Assembly (NCBI GenBank): GCA_938002255.1
Contig: CALLAL010000025.1
Coordinates: 48,178 to 112,177, forward strand
DNA from: an uncultured bacterium
GTDB taxonomy: Bacteria > Desulfobacterota > BSN033 > UBA1163
Direction of reading: 5' to 3'
DNA: 64,000 nt
The translations under genes were made by a program, and so were the position numbers. Of this stretch, positions 27,619 to 36,092 are shown in pieces; positions within the stretch are counted from its first letter, which is position 1, and each line of letters begins with the position of its first letter. A model generated the notes under the pieces. The model did no database searches, had not been told where the DNA came from, and saw nothing but the letters and a program-made list of their open reading frames with translations.

Positions 27619-28818
27619 ATGGCAACGTTATTGATTGATAAAGAAACCTGTACCGGATGCGAAGCTTGTATTCCTTCCTGCCCCTTTGGGGCCTTAAGTA
27701 TGAAGGAAGGGACCGCCACGGTGGATGAGAAGTGTACCTTCTGTGGAGCCTGTGTGGATGTCTGTCCGGTCGGTGCCATTACCTTAAAAAAGGATGAGAA
27801 GGCTATCACGATTGATTTAAGTGCTTACAAGGATGTCTGGGTTTTCATAGAACATGAACAGGGTAAGGTTTCCAGCGTTTCCTTCGAACTTTTAGGAGAG
27901 GGAAGAAAGCTGGCCAATGACCTGGGATGCAAATTGTGCGGGTTCATCCTGGGCCATAACGTCGAAGGGTTCATTCAAGAGGCATTCGCTTATGGAGCAG
28001 ATAAGGTTTATGTGACTGAAAGCCCCTTGTTGGAGCCCTATCGAACCGATCCTTATGCCTGCGCCGCTGTGAACCTCATTCGGAAATATAAGCCCGAAAT
28101 CGTTCTCTTTGGGGCTACAGTTCAAGGAAGAGATTTCGCTGGAACCGTTGCTACCACCCTGGAGGCCGGATTAACCGCGGACTGTACAGGCCTTGACATT
28201 GATCCTGAAACCAAATTCCTAAGACAGACACGGCCAGCCTTCGGCGGAAATATTATGGCGACCATTCTGGACTACCCCAACTATCGACCTCAGATGTCCA
28301 CGGTTCGGCCCAAAGTCTTTCCCATGCCTGCACGAGATGATTCCAGGAAAGGAGAGGTGATCCGAGAACCTCTGCCGATGACAGAAGACCAGATCCGGAC
28401 AAAGGTCCTTGAGTTTATCAAAGGCGCAGAAGCCGTTAACCTGGCGGATGCGGAGATCATTGTTTCAGGAGGAAGAGGGCTTGGGAGCGGGGAGAATTTT
28501 AAAGTGATCCGGGAATTTGCTGAGGTCCTGGGAGCTGCTGTCGGAGCTTCTCGCGCAGCAGTGGATGCAGGTTGGATCCCTTATGAACATCAGGTTGGAC
28601 AGACTGGTCGGACGGTCAGGCCAAAGATCTATTTTGCTTGCGGGATTTCAGGCTCGATTCAGCATCAAGCCGGGATGAAAACCTCCGACATCATCGTTGC
28701 CATCAATAAAGACCCAGAGGCACCCATCTTTAAGATTGCTACCTATGGGATTGTGGGTGATCTCTTTACCGTCCTTCCCATGCTCAAAGAAGAATTTAAG
28801 AAAAGGTTAGGACGATAG
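27619..28818 (+). CDS. etfA: EtfA, electron transfer flavoprotein alpha subunit with N-terminal ferredoxin domain
   Basis: 399 residues. Residues 1-60 form a 2x[4Fe-4S] ferredoxin domain (CTGCEACIPSCP and CTFCGACVDVCP). The ETF alpha domain follows from about 70, with the C-terminal FAD-binding signature near 300-380 (GASRAAVDAGWIPYEHQVGQ, YFACGISGSIQHQAGM). Classical EtfA lacks the ferredoxin part. The fused form occurs in anaerobes and offers an extra path for electrons, for example from EtfAB to a membrane Fe-S oxidoreductase or ferredoxin pool. The partner enzyme is not in this window. Confidence 0.95.
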   Translation: MATLLIDKETCTGCEACIPSCPFGALSMKEGTATVDEKCTFCGACVDVCPVGAITLKKDEKAITIDLSAYKDVWVFIEHEQGKVSSVSFELLGEGRKLANDLGCKLCGFILGHNVEGFIQEAFAYGADKVYVTESPLLEPYRTDPYACAAVNLIRKYKPEIVLFGATVQGRDFAGTVATTLEAGLTADCTGLDIDPETKFLRQTRPAFGGNIMATILDYPNYRPQMSTVRPKVFPMPARDDSRKGEVIREPLPMTEDQIRTKVLEFIKGAEAVNLADAEIIVSGGRGLGSGENFKVIREFAEVLGAAVGASRAAVDAGWIPYEHQVGQTGRTVRPKIYFACGISGSIQHQAGMKTSDIIVAINKDPEAPIFKIATYGIVGDLFTVLPMLKEEFKKRLGR

Positions 28819-28934
28819 TCAATCAGGAAATCAGAATATCAGGAGGTCAGAGGATTAGAATATCTCAATGACAAAATGAATTCATGAAAGGTTTCTCCCG
28901 ATCTTCTTATCCCCTGAGTTCCTGATCTCCATGG

Positions 28935-29160
28935 GTAACCCGTCAGTGATGGGGTGTTTTAGGTTTAAAAGGGTTGGAACGTTCCCCCCTCCAAAACCTT
29001 GAAGAGCGGTTATCAAAGGTTATCCTCATCGAAGCCCTTATGCCCTTTGAATCGGATTTTTTTAAATCAGATTGGGCCGTTTGACGAACAGAGGTTTCGC
29101 TTCAAGGTTTTTCCGGAGCAACCTCCCAACCCTTTTTTATTTCTTTAACTGAGGGGTTAC
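28935..29160 (+). mobile_element. MITE-like element, family A copy 2 (full length, perfect target duplication)
   Basis: 226 bp with GTAACCCGTCAGT at the left and ACTGAGGGGTTAC at the right. It is flanked on both sides, with no gap, by the identical 8-mer CTCCATGG (28927-28934 and 29161-29168), which is strong evidence for transposition. GTAA termini together with 8-bp duplications are known for the IS66 family, so an IS66-type transposase is the likely mobiliser (inference). No open frame of note lies inside. It occupies most of the 419-bp gap between etfA and the DUF3426 gene; 28819-28926 shows nothing recognisable. Confidence 0.95.
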
Positions 29161-29237
29161 CTCCATGGTTTTTTCTCCTTGCTTTTTTCCCATGCTTTCA
29201 TCATAATGGATGAAACGAACTCAAGGGGGTTTGACCG

Positions 29238-30212
29238 ATGATCATCACCTGTGCCTCCTGTTTGACCAAGTACCATCTCGAGGATTCGAGAATTTCAGCC
29301 AAAGGAGCAAAAGTCCGTTGTTCCAGATGCAGACATATCTTCTATGTCGTTCCTCCTCCGGAGACGAAAGAAGAGGTGGCTGAAAATTTTGAATCTTTCG
29401 CCAAGTTTCATGAAGAACTGATCGAAAAGGATCAGAAAGGAATGGAGGCCTCTGTTCCAACTGCAGGGGAGGAGGAGATTCAAATGGGGCCCTCTCCTTC
29501 TGAAGAAAAAGAGGAAGAACAGGAGAGATTTCTATTCTCCGATCAGGTTCCTGAAGAGAACATCGAACCTCCCCTCCGTCCCTCTGAGGTGGAAGAGAGC
29601 AAGGTCGCTGTTAAAGAGATCAAACCAGAAAAATCCGTCCCCGAAAAAAGGAAGATGAGTCGAAAACGGGGAGGGTCTTCTCGCTTCATTGCTTTTGCTA
29701 CGGTCATTATTCTTCTCATTCTCGGACTTTTCTATTTATGGACAGAGATCGAGTCCAAGGGGAAGCTGTCCTCCTATTTAGAGAAACCTATCAAAAAGGC
29801 AACCCAGTTTTGGAACGAACTCTGGGGGACAGAGAAAGAGGGTCTGGTCATTAAAGATCTGACCGGATATGAGGAGAGGGTCGGGGAAATCTCCCTCTAT
29901 CTCATTGAAGGAAAGGTGGAGAATCAATCTGAAAAGCCGAAAAAACTGATCAAAGTGAAAGTCGTGATTTTTGATCAGAACAAGATGAAGGTGGTGGAGA
30001 AAGAGACGCTCTGCGGCCGGACCATTGATCGGGGAGGCCTTAAAACCTTCCCTTCTGACTTCTTTGCGGGAGAGATGATGATCGAACCCGACACCGATCG
30101 GGAGAAGGTCGTTCCCTCAGGGAAAGCCTCTCCCTTTATCGTCCTCTTCAAGGACTTACCCCCTCAGGCGAAAGAGTTCAAAGTCGAGATCGTCGAAGCC
30201 CCTTCGCTATAG
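29238..30212 (+). CDS. MJ0042-type zinc-ribbon, DUF3426 membrane protein
   Basis: 324 residues. The N-terminus is a CxxC...CxxC zinc ribbon (ITCASCLTKYHLED and VRCSRCRHIFYV) of the MJ0042 family. An acidic Pro/Glu-rich linker (about 40-145), one membrane helix (about 155-173, FIAFATVIILLILGLFYLW) and a DUF3426-like beta domain (about 205-320) follow. The zinc ribbon should face the cytoplasm and the C-terminal domain the periplasm. Such proteins are common in deltaproteobacteria and their role is unknown. It converges with the GltB-like gene. Confidence 0.85.
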   Translation: MIITCASCLTKYHLEDSRISAKGAKVRCSRCRHIFYVVPPPETKEEVAENFESFAKFHEELIEKDQKGMEASVPTAGEEEIQMGPSPSEEKEEEQERFLFSDQVPEENIEPPLRPSEVEESKVAVKEIKPEKSVPEKRKMSRKRGGSSRFIAFATVIILLILGLFYLWTEIESKGKLSSYLEKPIKKATQFWNELWGTEKEGLVIKDLTGYEERVGEISLYLIEGKVENQSEKPKKLIKVKVVIFDQNKMKVVEKETLCGRTIDRGGLKTFPSDFFAGEMMIEPDTDREKVVPSGKASPFIVLFKDLPPQAKEFKVEIVEAPSL

Positions 30213-30298
30213 TTTAATTCGTTTGGTCCTTTTCCAGTTGAAGAAGAGACCAATAAACCATAAAACGACATGAGGGTTACAGGTTCCCGTGAGTCGAT

Positions 30299-31882
30299 TT
30301 AGATATTTAAGATTTGCTCAAGAATGGCATTGTCCATATCCATCACATACTGGATCCCACTGATTTTTGCTGCCTCGGGGGTCAACGCAGAAATATCATC
30401 ACGCGACAGATACTCCAGAGCAAATTTTCTGCTTCCAGCCATCAGTTGACGTAGGCCTTGAGCAATCCGTTCATAATAAGTATAAAGGCCGATAGCGCCA
30501 GTCGGAAGTTTTTCAAACTCAGCATCCCCCAATTCCTTTCGCAAGTTACTTGCAGTCACAAAGATTTCGTCCTTGGTTTGGCCGAAACGTTCGATATAGA
30601 CAGGAACCTGATGGGTTTCAATCGTTCGGCCGATGGTCTTACCGACCATGGCCGCTGCGATCGGTCCCCTCGCCATGCCCACAAGCTTGACAAAAGGGGC
30701 ACCCATGGCGAGGGCTTTGAAAATGCCGTCTTCCAAGATGAATCCTCCCCCTACTGCCAGAGGAGGGACATATTTTTTACGTTGGTGAAGATAAGAGGCA
30801 TAACGGTAGAGAAGGGAATGAAGCTCAACAGGGGGAACGCCCCATTCGTTCATCATACGCCACGGGCTCATCCCAGTTCCACCACCAGCAGCATCGACTG
30901 TGAGAAGGTCAAGCCTATACTTTGAGGCAAAAGCAATGGCCCTGGCAAGATCAGCAGGTCGATAGGCCCCGGTTTTTAAGAAGATGTATTTTGCGCCTGA
31001 TTTACGCAGAACCTCCACTCTTTCTGCAAACGATTCTTCTGTCACCATTCCAACCCGCGAATGACGCTCAAACTCCTTAAAGGCTTTGTGCTCAAAAGCC
31101 TTGATCACATCGGGATCAGTTGGATTGGGTAGGACAATATAACCCCGTTCGTGAAGCATCTGGGCTTTTTTAAGGTCTTTCACCTTTACTTCACCGCCAA
31201 TATCCTTGGCTCCCTGTCCCCACTTGAGCTCAACACATTCCACTCCAAGCTTTTGAATGGCATATTCATGGACCCCAAGGCGGGTGTCTTCTATGTTTGC
31301 TTGGACGATGATGGCACCATAGCCATTACGCTGATAGTCCTTATAGAGTTTGACCCGGTGTTTCAATTCCACCGTATCAACGACTCTGCCGTTCTTCATG
31401 ACCGCCTGGGGGTCCATGCCGACCACATTTTCTCCAATGGTCAGGCCTGTTCCAGAAAGAGCCGATCCAATGGCCAATCCTTCCCAGTTGTTTTTGGCGA
31501 TGTCGGTTGAACCGATCCCGGAGATGATCCATGGATAATGGAATTTAATCCCCCTATCATGGCCAAATGTGACTTCAAGATTGACCGCCGGAAAGATCGC
31601 TTGATCACTATCTGGTTCGATTCCGTAGGCACCGACTGCTGTGCCCATGATATTGAAATGAGAATAATCGACCGGATATTTCTTTTCAGAGGCTGTGGTG
31701 ATGACGCCAAAAGGTTGAGGGTAGATTACCTCATGGCCCCGATAAGCCGATTTTCCGATCTCGCACATCCCAATACATCCGTCCACACAGGTGACGCACA
31801 TCCCTGAAACGGGAACAATCGAACCCTCCGTTCTGTTTTTGGTCAGGGTGGCCGCTGAGGCATTAATTTTGGATAAGGACAT
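30299..31882 (-). CDS. GltB-like FMN-binding protein (glutamate-synthase domain, no amidotransferase)
   Basis: 527 residues. The bulk (about 90-500) is the FMN-binding TIM barrel of the glutamate synthase large-subunit family: DAAGGGTGMSPWRMMNEWG, the VGGGFILEDGIFKALAMGA phosphate loop and ARGPIAAAMVGKTIG. The N-terminus carries four cysteines (CVTCVDGCIGMC), suggesting an Fe-S or metal site. The glutaminase and C-terminal beta-helix domains of true GltB are absent. It is the last gene of a five-gene redox operon, 22 bases after the NuoG-like gene, so NAD(P)H-derived electrons may reach its FMN. The physiological substrate is unknown. Confidence 0.85.
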   Translation of the reverse strand: MSLSKINASAATLTKNRTEGSIVPVSGMCVTCVDGCIGMCEIGKSAYRGHEVIYPQPFGVITTASEKKYPVDYSHFNIMGTAVGAYGIEPDSDQAIFPAVNLEVTFGHDRGIKFHYPWIISGIGSTDIAKNNWEGLAIGSALSGTGLTIGENVVGMDPQAVMKNGRVVDTVELKHRVKLYKDYQRNGYGAIIVQANIEDTRLGVHEYAIQKLGVECVELKWGQGAKDIGGEVKVKDLKKAQMLHERGYIVLPNPTDPDVIKAFEHKAFKEFERHSRVGMVTEESFAERVEVLRKSGAKYIFLKTGAYRPADLARAIAFASKYRLDLLTVDAAGGGTGMSPWRMMNEWGVPPVELHSLLYRYASYLHQRKKYVPPLAVGGGFILEDGIFKALAMGAPFVKLVGMARGPIAAAMVGKTIGRTIETHQVPVYIERFGQTKDEIFVTASNLRKELGDAEFEKLPTGAIGLYTYYERIAQGLRQLMAGSRKFALEYLSRDDISALTPEAAKISGIQYVMDMDNAILEQILNI

Positions 31883-31904
31883 TTCTGATTCTCCTTTCTA
31901 TGGC

Positions 31905-32582
31905 TCAGTCTTTCTTTATCTCACAAGCCACACAGGGCTCCATATAACACATCAGGTCATCGAAAGAGCTCTTCTTAAGGCAGGGGGGACTGAGATTAGC
32001 ACATCCCCCGCAAATCGCTTTCTCCGGCTCGGTGTAGGTGCACCGAAGCTGACAGGCCGGGCAAACATACATACAGGCTCCGCAAAGACGGCAATCTTCA
32101 GATTTTTGGTCAAAAGGTGTTCCAAGGCTTCTCCGTTCCCCCCTGCCTCGAAACCCGATGGCCTTAGCCCTCATCTGCTCTTCGCAGACCCGGACACAGC
32201 GGCCGCAAAGGATACAATCCTCGTACTCCTGTTTGAAACGCTGTTGATGAACGTCATAGGCAGAAGCCAAATCTTGAATGGTTTTAGATTGAGGGCAGGA
32301 AGCGAGAAGAAGCTCGAGGATCATCCTCCTGGCTCTTACCACACGGGAAGAGGCGGTGCGCACCCGGAGCCCTTCTTCAACCGGATACGTGCACGAGCTG
32401 ACCAGTTTTGCATTTGATCCTTCCCCGATCTCCACGACACAGAGCCGACAGGCTCCATAGGGAGAAAGTCCGTCCATATGGCAGAGGGTCGGGATGGGGA
32501 ATCCATAAGACCTTGCAAGCTCAAGAATCGTTGTCCCTTCTTCTGCTGACACTTCCAGACCGTTCACGAATAAGGTAATCAT
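31905..32582 (-). CDS. NuoG/HoxU-like iron-sulfur subunit
   Basis: 225 residues. An N-terminal plant-type [2Fe-2S] domain (about 1-75) has cysteines in PTLCHMDGLSPYGACRLC and SSC. Two [4Fe-4S] motifs follow (CILCGRCVRVCE and CRLCGACMYVCP, about 140-185). The His/Cys cluster region of NuoG is reduced to LLLASCPQSK. The C-terminal tail adds cysteines (CGGCANLSPPC and CYMEPCVACE) that could hold another cluster. It overlaps nuoF by 4 bases (ATGA). It is probably the Fe-S wire between the NADH-oxidising NuoF-like subunit and the GltB-like flavoprotein. Confidence 0.88.
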   Translation of the reverse strand: MITLFVNGLEVSAEEGTTILELARSYGFPIPTLCHMDGLSPYGACRLCVVEIGEGSNAKLVSSCTYPVEEGLRVRTASSRVVRARRMILELLLASCPQSKTIQDLASAYDVHQQRFKQEYEDCILCGRCVRVCEEQMRAKAIGFRGRGERRSLGTPFDQKSEDCRLCGACMYVCPACQLRCTYTEPEKAICGGCANLSPPCLKKSSFDDLMCYMEPCVACEIKKD

Positions 32583-34459
32583 CCTTTTGTCCTCTGGCTT
32601 GTTTCTATGGGTCTCATTTCGATGGCACTGAATTTACAAACGTCTCCACAAGCCCCGCATTTAATGCATTTAGTCTGATCGATGTGATGAGGTTTCTTCT
32701 TTTCTCCTGTGATGGCCCCAACCGAACAGGTTCGCAAACAGAGCTGGCATCCGGAACAATGTTCGTTGATGGTGTAAGTGATGAGGGGTTTACAGACTCC
32801 CGCAGGGCAGTGGTGATGGTCTATGTGTTCCAGGTACTCCTGACGAAAGTAGTGGAGGGTCGAGAGGACTGGATTGGCTGCCGTCTGACCCAAGCCACAA
32901 AGGGTTGTGTCCCTTACCGTGGTCGAAAGTTCTTCAAGGAGATCGAGAGTCGATCGGTCGGCTTTTCCAGATGAAATATCGTTCAAAATTTCATACATCC
33001 TCTGAATTCCTTTTCTGCAGGTGAAGCATTTTCCACAGGATTCCTCTTTCAAGAAGTTCATAAAATATTTGGCGACATCCACCATGCAGGTGTGTTCATC
33101 CATGACAATCATTCCACCGGATCCCATCATAGACTGGGCCGCCTTCAAACTTTCGTAATCGATAGTTAAGTCAAATCGCGTGGCGGGAATACATCCCCCC
33201 GAAGGCCCCCCTGTCTGAATGGCTTTGATTTCTGTTTTGCCGGAAGAGCCTCCTCCTATGCCATAGACGATTTCTTTAAGGGTGATTCCCATGGGAACCT
33301 CGATGAGCCCAGTATGCTTGACCTTCCCGACAAGACTGAAAATCTTTGTTCCGGAATTTCGTTCTGTACCAATCTTTTTAAACTCCTGAGCGCCAGTATT
33401 GATGATGATAGGCACGTTGGCCCAAGTTTCGACATTATTGATGAGGGTAGGTTTGCCATAAAGCCCTTTCCGCACGGGAAAGGGAGGCCTCTGGACAGGT
33501 TCGCCCATCATTCCCTCAATGGATTTGATCAAGGCGGTCTCCTCCCCGCAAACAAAAGCGCCTGCACCCCTGACGAGTTGGAGGTTGAAAGAGAATCCGG
33601 TCCCGAGGATGTTTGAACCAAGCAGACCCATCTGGTAAGCCTGACGAAGGGCGATAACGAGGTGCTTGATGGCAAGAGGATATTCATTACGGACATAGAG
33701 GATACCTTCATTTGCACCTGTCGCATAGGCTCCGACCAACATTCCTTCGATGACGCTGTGGGGGTTTCCTTCAAGAAGACTACGATCCATGTAAGCCCCT
33801 GGGTCGCCCTCATCCCCGTTGCAGATGAGAAATTTACCCTTCCCATCCGGCTGTTCAGCAAATCGCTCCCATTTCAGCCCTGTTGGGAATCCAGCTCCGC
33901 CACGGCCTCTAAGGGTTGAGGCTTTGATCTCCTCGATGACCCCTCTGGGTTCTCTTTTAGAAAGAACTTTGACAATTGCCTTGTATCCGCCTTGTTCGAT
34001 GTAGTTATCGATTCGGATTGGGTCAATTTTTTCGTTTAAGCTGAGGAGTGTTCTGATCTGATTTTTGAAAAACGGGATCTCATCTTGGGTCTCAATCCTT
34101 TCTCCTGTGCTTGGATTTAAATAGAGAAGCTCCTCGATGACCTTATCTTCAGCAACGGCTTTGATGATTCGAACCATATCCTTGACGTTCACCTTCGGGT
34201 AGAACGTTCTTTTAGGTTCAATGAGAACGGAGGGTTCCATCTCGCAGAACCCATGACAACCGGTAATTCGCAATCGGATCTGGTCTGTCCATTTTTTACT
34301 GAGCAACTCTCGCTTAACGATTCGGATGAGGTCATTGGCACCGCTTGCCTGACCGCAAGTCCCAGCCGAGATGATGATTGTAGGATGGGCAGGATTTAGC
34401 TTTTTGATCAGATGGGATTGAAATGAAATAAATTGATCGATTGTTTTAAACGTTTCCAT
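32579..34459 (-). CDS. NuoF/HydB/HndC-like NADH-binding FMN iron-sulfur subunit
   Basis: 626 residues. An N-terminal thioredoxin-like [2Fe-2S] domain (about 20-105, SAGTCGQASGAND and ITGCHGFCE) is followed by the NuoF core. That core has the NADH-binding Gly-rich GRGGAGFPTGLKWERF, the FMN region VRGAGAFVCGEETAL and the [4Fe-4S] site SCGKCFTCRKG. The C-terminus has a 2x[4Fe-4S] ferredoxin domain (CSGCQLCLRTCS and CIKCGACGDVCK). This layout matches soluble NADH-linked or bifurcating oxidoreductases rather than complex I. No [FeFe]-hydrogenase subunit is encoded in the window. Confidence 0.93.
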   Translation of the reverse strand: METFKTIDQFISFQSHLIKKLNPAHPTIIISAGTCGQASGANDLIRIVKRELLSKKWTDQIRLRITGCHGFCEMEPSVLIEPKRTFYPKVNVKDMVRIIKAVAEDKVIEELLYLNPSTGERIETQDEIPFFKNQIRTLLSLNEKIDPIRIDNYIEQGGYKAIVKVLSKREPRGVIEEIKASTLRGRGGAGFPTGLKWERFAEQPDGKGKFLICNGDEGDPGAYMDRSLLEGNPHSVIEGMLVGAYATGANEGILYVRNEYPLAIKHLVIALRQAYQMGLLGSNILGTGFSFNLQLVRGAGAFVCGEETALIKSIEGMMGEPVQRPPFPVRKGLYGKPTLINNVETWANVPIIINTGAQEFKKIGTERNSGTKIFSLVGKVKHTGLIEVPMGITLKEIVYGIGGGSSGKTEIKAIQTGGPSGGCIPATRFDLTIDYESLKAAQSMMGSGGMIVMDEHTCMVDVAKYFMNFLKEESCGKCFTCRKGIQRMYEILNDISSGKADRSTLDLLEELSTTVRDTTLCGLGQTAANPVLSTLHYFRQEYLEHIDHHHCPAGVCKPLITYTINEHCSGCQLCLRTCSVGAITGEKKKPHHIDQTKCIKCGACGDVCKFSAIEMRPIETSQRTKG

Positions 34460-34481
34460 CGGTTCTATCCCAACGAGAGAT

Positions 34482-35327
34482 TTATCCTGTTAAATCAAGC
34501 CAGTGGCCTTTACATCCCCGGCGAGAGCAGATCTGGATTATTCCAGCTTCTCCCCTAACCGACAGGGGGACCATAGGCGCTCCACAGGTGAAACATTCCA
34601 AGGCGCCTCTCAACTCGGCATGACAATGAGGACAGAAGAAGTTGACCACGGCCTCCATGGGGATTTCATACTCCTGTTCTACCGAAAAACTACCATATAG
34701 ACAGGAGAGTCGAACCCATCCATGTTTCTGTTCAAAGGAGACCGTTACTTTGATTGAAGGGTATCCGTCAATATAATAGTGAGGATCCATCAGACTGTGA
34801 TTACAATGGGCGCAGGCAACCTCTATCGGGAAGATACGTTCGTCTGTATGAATATTAACTCCGTCCAGACCTACTCTTGCCTTATGAACAATCTCTTTTA
34901 CTTTGGCAGGGGTGACATTTGAAAAGTAATGTCCATCCACGGTAACGATGGGACCGAGGGCACAGGCGCCAAGGCAGTTGACGGTTTCAAGACTGACCTC
35001 GCCCTCCTTGGTGGTCTCTCCGGCTTTGATCTCCAGTTGACGCTCAAACTCCTCAGCAATACGAGGTCCGCCCCGGACATGGCACGCGGTTCCCAGGCAG
35101 ACCGAGATAAGGTGTTCCCCTCGCGGCTTCAGGCTGAAGGCTTTATAGAAGGTGGCAACGCCATAAAGATCGACAAGAGAACGCCCCGTTTTCTCCGCCA
35201 CGATCTTTAAGGCTTCTTCCGGAAGGTAACTATAATGAGACTGAATTTCTTCAAGAATGGAGATCATTCCACCCTTCTTTCCTCCCTCATGACGATCAAT
35301 GATTTCTCGGATATGGTCCGGATTCAT
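34482..35327 (-). CDS. NuoE-like [2Fe-2S] subunit with C-terminal zinc-ribbon extension
   Basis: About 281 residues from the ATG at 35327 (GAGGGG ribosome site); the frame is open to 35339. Residues about 1-150 are a thioredoxin-like NuoE domain with the four [2Fe-2S] cysteines (CLGTACHVRG and NCLGACALGP). The remaining ~120 residues are not normal for NuoE. They hold CAHCNHSLMDPHYY, FFCPHCHAELRG, CFTCGAP and a final CSRRGCKGHW, so at least two metal-binding ribbons. The extension may dock the Cys-rich or GltB-like partner; this is inferred. It lies 22 bases upstream of nuoF. Confidence 0.9.
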   Translation of the reverse strand: MNPDHIREIIDRHEGGKKGGMISILEEIQSHYSYLPEEALKIVAEKTGRSLVDLYGVATFYKAFSLKPRGEHLISVCLGTACHVRGGPRIAEEFERQLEIKAGETTKEGEVSLETVNCLGACALGPIVTVDGHYFSNVTPAKVKEIVHKARVGLDGVNIHTDERIFPIEVACAHCNHSLMDPHYYIDGYPSIKVTVSFEQKHGWVRLSCLYGSFSVEQEYEIPMEAVVNFFCPHCHAELRGALECFTCGAPMVPLSVRGEAGIIQICSRRGCKGHWLDLTG

Positions 35328-35424
35328 TTTTCCCCTCAATGTTAGGATATCGAATCAGCAACAGAATTGAGCAATACCCTTTCCCAACAGATTGGGTTTG
35401 ATTCGTGCTTTTCTTCTCTATTTC

Positions 35425-35862
35425 TTAACAGTATTCTTCGCAGTGCCACAGTCCCCCTTCAGGTTTCGGGTAAGTACAGGTATTGAGGTTTTCACAGTTG
35501 GTGCATAAGCCGGCTGAATAACCCGACCCCTGAGGATGAAGGGACGACCCTGAAAGATGATTACCAGAGGTTGTTTCTTTCCTGACTCTGGACATTGAGA
35601 TTCCTTCAAATTCTTCACACTGAAGAACGGGCCTACCTGGATCTCTTGAATAGGTGCACACCGAAGAGGAACTGCAGCATACACAGAGACCGGAATACTT
35701 TTTTGGATCTATCCATATTTTTTCTTTGGACTTTTTAGGAAGATAGGTCTGCGGGTCAATCGTGGCGATTTTGTTTCCCCTTGGTTTTGAGTTACGGAAT
35801 GCCCTATTGCTATTGGAAGTTACTCCTTCCAGTCTCATGCCTCTTTTCTTCTTTTTCATCAT
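35425..35862 (-). CDS. Small cysteine-rich protein with a duplicated metal-site motif
   Basis: About 145 residues, starting at ATG 35862 or 35859 behind AAAGGGGG. The N-terminal 60 residues are basic and probably disordered. Two copies of one motif follow: GLCVCCSSSSVCTYSRDPG ending VLQCEEFEG, and GLCTNCENLNTCTYPKPEG ending LWHCEEYC. Each has the pattern CxxCxxxxxCTY...CEE[FY], four cysteines per copy, suggesting two metal or Fe-S sites. No named family was recognised. It is the first gene after the sigma-54 promoter and leads the NuoEFG/GltB-like operon, so it is probably an accessory or electron-carrying subunit. Confidence 0.75.
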   Translation of the reverse strand: MMKKKKRGMRLEGVTSNSNRAFRNSKPRGNKIATIDPQTYLPKKSKEKIWIDPKKYSGLCVCCSSSSVCTYSRDPGRPVLQCEEFEGISMSRVRKETTSGNHLSGSSLHPQGSGYSAGLCTNCENLNTCTYPKPEGGLWHCEEYC

Positions 35863-35898
35863 GTCCCCCTTTCCACCCATTGGCAATGAATTAGAAAT

Positions 35899-35914
35899 TG
35901 CAAAGTTTTTGCCA
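35899..35914 (-). promoter_or_regulatory. Predicted sigma-54 (-24/-12) promoter of the redox operon
   Basis: On the minus strand the sequence is TGGCAAAAACTTTGCA. It matches the sigma-54 consensus TGGCAC-N5-TTGCA except for one base, with exact GG-to-GC spacing. The expected transcription start near 35888 leaves a leader of about 26 bases before the ATG at 35862. The two genes immediately upstream encode a sigma-54-type activator and its kinase. Confidence 0.75.
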
Positions 35915-36013
35915 ATAAAGAGAAAAAGGAGGAGAAAGGCCAGTTGATGGGGACAGAATAAAATATGCCTATGAAACAGTTAGTTAGGGGTTAAAAGAAA
36001 GGTACCTCTTGAA

Positions 36014-36025
36014 TAGGAATTCCTA
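36014..36025. promoter_or_regulatory. Possible enhancer (activator-binding) palindrome
   Basis: TAGGAATTCCTA is a perfect 12-bp palindrome about 100 bp upstream of the -24 element, within the distance at which NtrC-type activators bind. The assignment rests on position and symmetry only. No second copy was found nearby. Confidence 0.3.
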
Positions 36026-36092
36026 AACATATTAAAGAAAATATTGAGGAATGCGGTGAAATTTGAACCACTGGAGAGATTTACCCCTATTT

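Noticed and set aside
30299..31882. Annotation as a complete glutamate synthase
   Set aside because: The glutaminase and C-terminal GltB domains are missing, and the partner genes are NuoEFG-like rather than GltD.
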